A stretch of DNA of 64,000 bases from CAVTND01 sp963735955 (lineage in GTDB: Bacteria > Pseudomonadota > Gammaproteobacteria > Burkholderiales > Burkholderiaceae_F). Under the pieces are notes generated by a model. It had not been told where the DNA came from. It was given only the letters and a program-made list of their open reading frames with translations, and did no database searches. The position numbers and the translations under genes were made by a program. The DNA is taken from NCBI GenBank assembly GCA_963735955.1, contig CAVTND010000002.1, positions 326,180-390,179 on the forward strand, written 5' to 3'. Positions 61,475 through 64,000 of this stretch are shown piece by piece (position 1 is the first letter of the stretch; every line of letters starts with the position of its first letter).

Positions 61475-63153
61475 TGGCGCAAGTTCCGGGTGCGGAAGCG
61501 TTCGTCCGCATGCTGCAGCTGCACGGCGTGAACCACGTGTTCGGGCTTTGCGGCGACACGAGCCTGCCGCTCTATGACGCGCTCTATCGTCTCGACCACG
61601 GCATCCGGCACGTCCTGACCCGCGACGAGCGCTCGGCCGCTTACATGGCGGACGGCTATGCGCGCGTGTCGGGCCGCGTGGGCGTGTGCGAGGGACCGAG
61701 CGGCGGCGGCGCGACCTACATCCTGCCCGGGGTGGTCGAGGCCAACGAGTCGTCGATCCCGGTGCTGTGCTTCACCTCCGACATCTCGGTCTCGGCCCGC
61801 GGGCGCTTCGCACTCACCGAGCTCGACCAGGCGGCGCTCTTCCGTCCGCTCACGAAATGGAACGCGGTGCTCGACGCGGCCGCGGACATTCCCCGCACGC
61901 TGCGGCGCGCCTTCTCCGAGCTGGCGACCGGGCGGCCGGGGGCGGTGCACATCGGCTTGCCCTACGACGTGCAGCGGCAGCCGGTCGACGACGCCGAGCT
62001 CTGGGCCGACGCTTCGCTCGGCGAATACCCGGCGCGACGCTCGGTCGCCGATGCGCAGGCGGTCGCCGAGGCCGCGCGGCTGCTCGCGGCGGCCGAGCGG
62101 CCGCTCTTCATTGTCGGCGGGGGCGTGGTGATCGCAGGTGCCGAACCCGAGCTCGCCGCTTGTGCCGAGGCGCTGGGTGCGCCGGTCGCGACGACGATCA
62201 GCGGCAAGGGCTCGATCGCCGAGGATCACCCGCTCGCCGTGGGCGTCGTCGGCTCGAACGGCGGGACGCTGCCGACGCGCGCCGTCGTCGCGCAAGCGGA
62301 TCTCGTCGTGTTCGTCGGCTGCCGGGCGGGCTCGGTGACGACCGAGCGCTGGCGCTTCCCGGCGCCGGGCAAAGTCACGGTGATCCACCTCGACGTCGAC
62401 CCGCGCGTGATGGGCGCGAACTATCCGACCGCGGCCGCGCTGATCGGCGACGCCAAGCTCACGCTGGCGGCGTTGCGCGACGCGCTCGCGCGGCAGCGCG
62501 GCGGCTGGGGGTGCGATGCCGCGGCGCAGGCGAAGGCGGAGAAGCTGGCCGCGTTCGAGCCGCTCGCGCGCTCGGACGAGCGGCCGATCCGCCCGGAGCG
62601 CGTCGTTGCAGCCTTGAACGCAGTGCTGCCGGACGACGCGATCGTCGTCGCCGATCCGGGTACGCCGTGCCCGTACCTCTCGGCGTACTACCGGGTGCCG
62701 CGCACCAGTACGCCACTACTTCTCGAACCGCGCGCACGGCGCGCTCGGCTACTCGATGGCCGCGGCGGTCGGCGCGCACTTCGGGCGTCCGGGCGCGAAG
62801 GTGGTCGCGGTCATGGGCGACGGCAGCTTCGGCATGACCGCGGGCGAGTTCGACGATCGTCCGCCACCGCGTCCCGGTCGCGATGATCGTAATCTCGAAC
62901 GCGACCTACGGCTGGATCAAGGCCGGTCAGAAGACGGGGTTCGGCGAGCGCTACTTTTCGGTCGACTTCGGCGCGACCGATCACGCGCGCGGTGGCGTCG
63001 GCGTTCGGGGTGAAGAGCTGGCGCGTGGAAGACCCGGCGAAGCTGCGCGAAACGCTCGCGGCGGCGACCGCACTCGGCGAGCCGGCGCTGGTCGACGTCG
63101 TCTGCCAGCCGCTTCAGGAGGCGCGCGCGCCCGTCAGCGAGTGGATAGCTTGA
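61474..63153 (+). CDS. Acetolactate synthase-like TPP enzyme (frameshifted at 3' end)
   Basis: About 560 aa with all three domains of the family. The Pyr domain has the catalytic Glu in HVLTRDERSAAYMADGYARV. The middle Rossmann domain (AERPLFIVGGGVVI) keeps no clear FAD site. The PP domain has MGDGSFGMTAGEFD...SNATYGW binding Mg-TPP. Shifts near 62708, 62855 and 62990 affect the last third. It starts at GTG 61474, overlapping the previous stop by one base. It resembles unassigned decarboxylases or synthases rather than a specific IlvB, Gcl or Xsc. It might supply the missing carboligase step of glyoxylate use, but that is speculative. Confidence 0.82.
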
Positions 63154-63830
63154 GCTCGACGAACCGCTGGATCCGGCTGCGAATCGTCAGGAACACCAGC
63201 GTATCGAGCATGCAGTAGAAGGCCGCGACGGCGAACGGCGGGTTCGTGGTCGCAGCCCAGTGCCGCGCGCGCGGCGCCCACGCCCAGGTCCCGAGCGTGG
63301 TGCCGATCAGCTTCGAAGGTGAGCGTCACCAGGAACATCGTTCGCCGACGAGCGTCCGCAGGTCCGGCTCCAGGCGATAGACCAGCAGATAGACGGCGAA
63401 GAGGAACACGCTGGACTCGTCGCCGAGAACCACGCCGCGCCGGCGGTCAGCACTCATACGCCGCGGTCAGCCGGTCCGCTGCCGCCGGGGTAGCCGGGCG
63501 GAGCTGCAGCCCGATCAGGAACACCACGACGTGGCCCGGCGGGACGAAGTGCGGGATGTTGCCGAGGCGGTTGGTGTAGAGCCCCCATAGGAGCGAGCAG
63601 AACAGCTCGCCCGCGGTCGCCCAGGCGAGGACCGCGCGAAGAGCATCCGGCGCCGGAGCCCGGACGCCCGCGCGGCGCCAGGACGACGAGGGCGAGTGCC
63701 CAGACGCCGAAGCCGGCGGCGATCTGTCCCCACATCGGCACAGCCGATCGAGCGCGAACGCGACCGCGAGCACGGCCAGGCCCGCCACGTCCTCGCGGCG
63801 ATCACCGGTCAGGGATCGTCCAGCCGTGCT
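63134..63830 (-). CDS. Uncharacterised multi-pass membrane protein (frameshifted)
   Basis: About 230 aa after frame repair. Several hydrophobic helices are visible (GQIAAGFGVWALALVVLA; AGELFCSLLWGLYTNRLGNI; VFLFAVYLLVYRLEP; PFAVAAFYCMLDTLVFLTI). The motif RLGNIPHFVPPGHVVVFLIG, Pro-Pro-Gly-His in a helix, recurs in uncharacterised bacterial membrane proteins. Shifts near 63735, 63460 and 63330 split it. The upstream limit is uncertain. The 3' end overlaps the convergent TPP enzyme. Confidence 0.5.
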
Positions 63831-63979
63831 TCGCATTTCCGGCACCTCACTCGCAGCCAGGGGTCGGACTCGCTCTCGGCGTCGCCGGGCGGCCCCCCGA
63901 TTCGACGACGTCGAACTTCGCATAGGCGTCGGCACTGCTCGCAGGTCGAGCGGTCGCCGAAGCGCTCGGCCGTGACCAT
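63809..63979 (-). CDS. Possible small zinc-ribbon protein (near window edge)
   Basis: A short ORF with two Cys-x2-Cys-like pairs, one near the start (STCEQCRR) and one near the end (VRCRKCEARLDDP), which suggests a treble-clef or zinc-ribbon fold. ATG 63979 is possible but the frame is open to the window edge, so the protein may start outside. A probable indel lies between the pairs. Confidence 0.35.
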   Translation of the reverse strand: MVTAERFGDRSTCEQCRRLCEVRRRRIGGPPGDAESESDPWLRVRCRKCEARLDDP

Positions 63980-64000
63980 GATTGCCCGGTAGCGGAGCCA

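Overview
This looks like a high-GC betaproteobacterium, probably of the Burkholderiales or a related order. The indicators are the glnA-DUF4124-glnL-glnG order behind a sigma-54/NtrC promoter, two PEP-CTERM (exosortase-sorted) proteins, the hyi-glxR-glycerate kinase set and malate synthase A. The call rests on gene content alone. Most genes are broken by single-base indels. Where I could resolve the change it is usually one extra base, and both halves of the protein stay well conserved. The breaks hit housekeeping genes (thiC, glnG, glnL, aceB, uppP) as often as accessory ones, so I treat them as sequencing or assembly errors and give each such gene one span.

Layout. 0-4 kb: a minus-strand catabolic operon (carboxymuconolactone decarboxylase-like protein, BKACE/DUF849 enzyme, a 28-aa small ORF, Rieske ferredoxin, acyl-CoA ligase). 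4.7-9.6 kb: two Crp/Fnr regulators, a 2Fe-2S/FAD reductase, an epimerase-like protein and a DMT transporter with a His-rich tail. 9.6-11.5 kb: a patchwork of gene fragments, a PEP-CTERM gene and a short-repeat region, lying between two copies of the glycerate kinase 3' end. 11.5-19.5 kb: the glyoxylate-to-glycerate operon (hyi, glxR, glycerate 2-kinase), divergent from a BMP-type ABC importer. GC content and codon bias then rise sharply near 19.55 kb.

19.7-27.6 kb: an outer-membrane protein, then an aa3-type oxidase cluster (ctaG, CopD-like, antisense DUF2231, coxB, fused coxA I+III, a small membrane protein) facing a ferric-reductase-like flavoprotein. 28.4-37.2 kb: a TetR-led operon that carries both an RND pump and an ABC-2 exporter with its own HlyD-type adaptor. 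37.3-39.2 kb: a ROK sugar kinase and a CHRD/PEP-CTERM protein. 39.2-43.3 kb: a tightly overlapping five-gene operon (SDR, Asp/Glu-racemase-like, hydantoinase-like, two-subunit TPP decarboxylase) of unknown substrate, divergent from a TPP-riboswitch-controlled thiC.

45.6-52.3 kb: yidB-like, yceH-like, a ceramidase-like membrane protein, uppP, an alcohol dehydrogenase, an oxamate-amidohydrolase-like GGT protein and a rhodanese. 52.3-57.3 kb: the nitrogen-control block, with two NtrC boxes and a sigma-54 promoter before glnA, then DUF4124, glnL and glnG. 57.4-64 kb: malate synthase A, GltS, an AI-2E-family transporter, an acetolactate-synthase-like TPP enzyme and poorly known small proteins. Recurring themes are two-carbon/glyoxylate metabolism, nitrogen assimilation, and thiamine-dependent decarboxylation beside thiamine synthesis. 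I saw no rRNA, tRNA, CRISPR array or intact insertion sequence.
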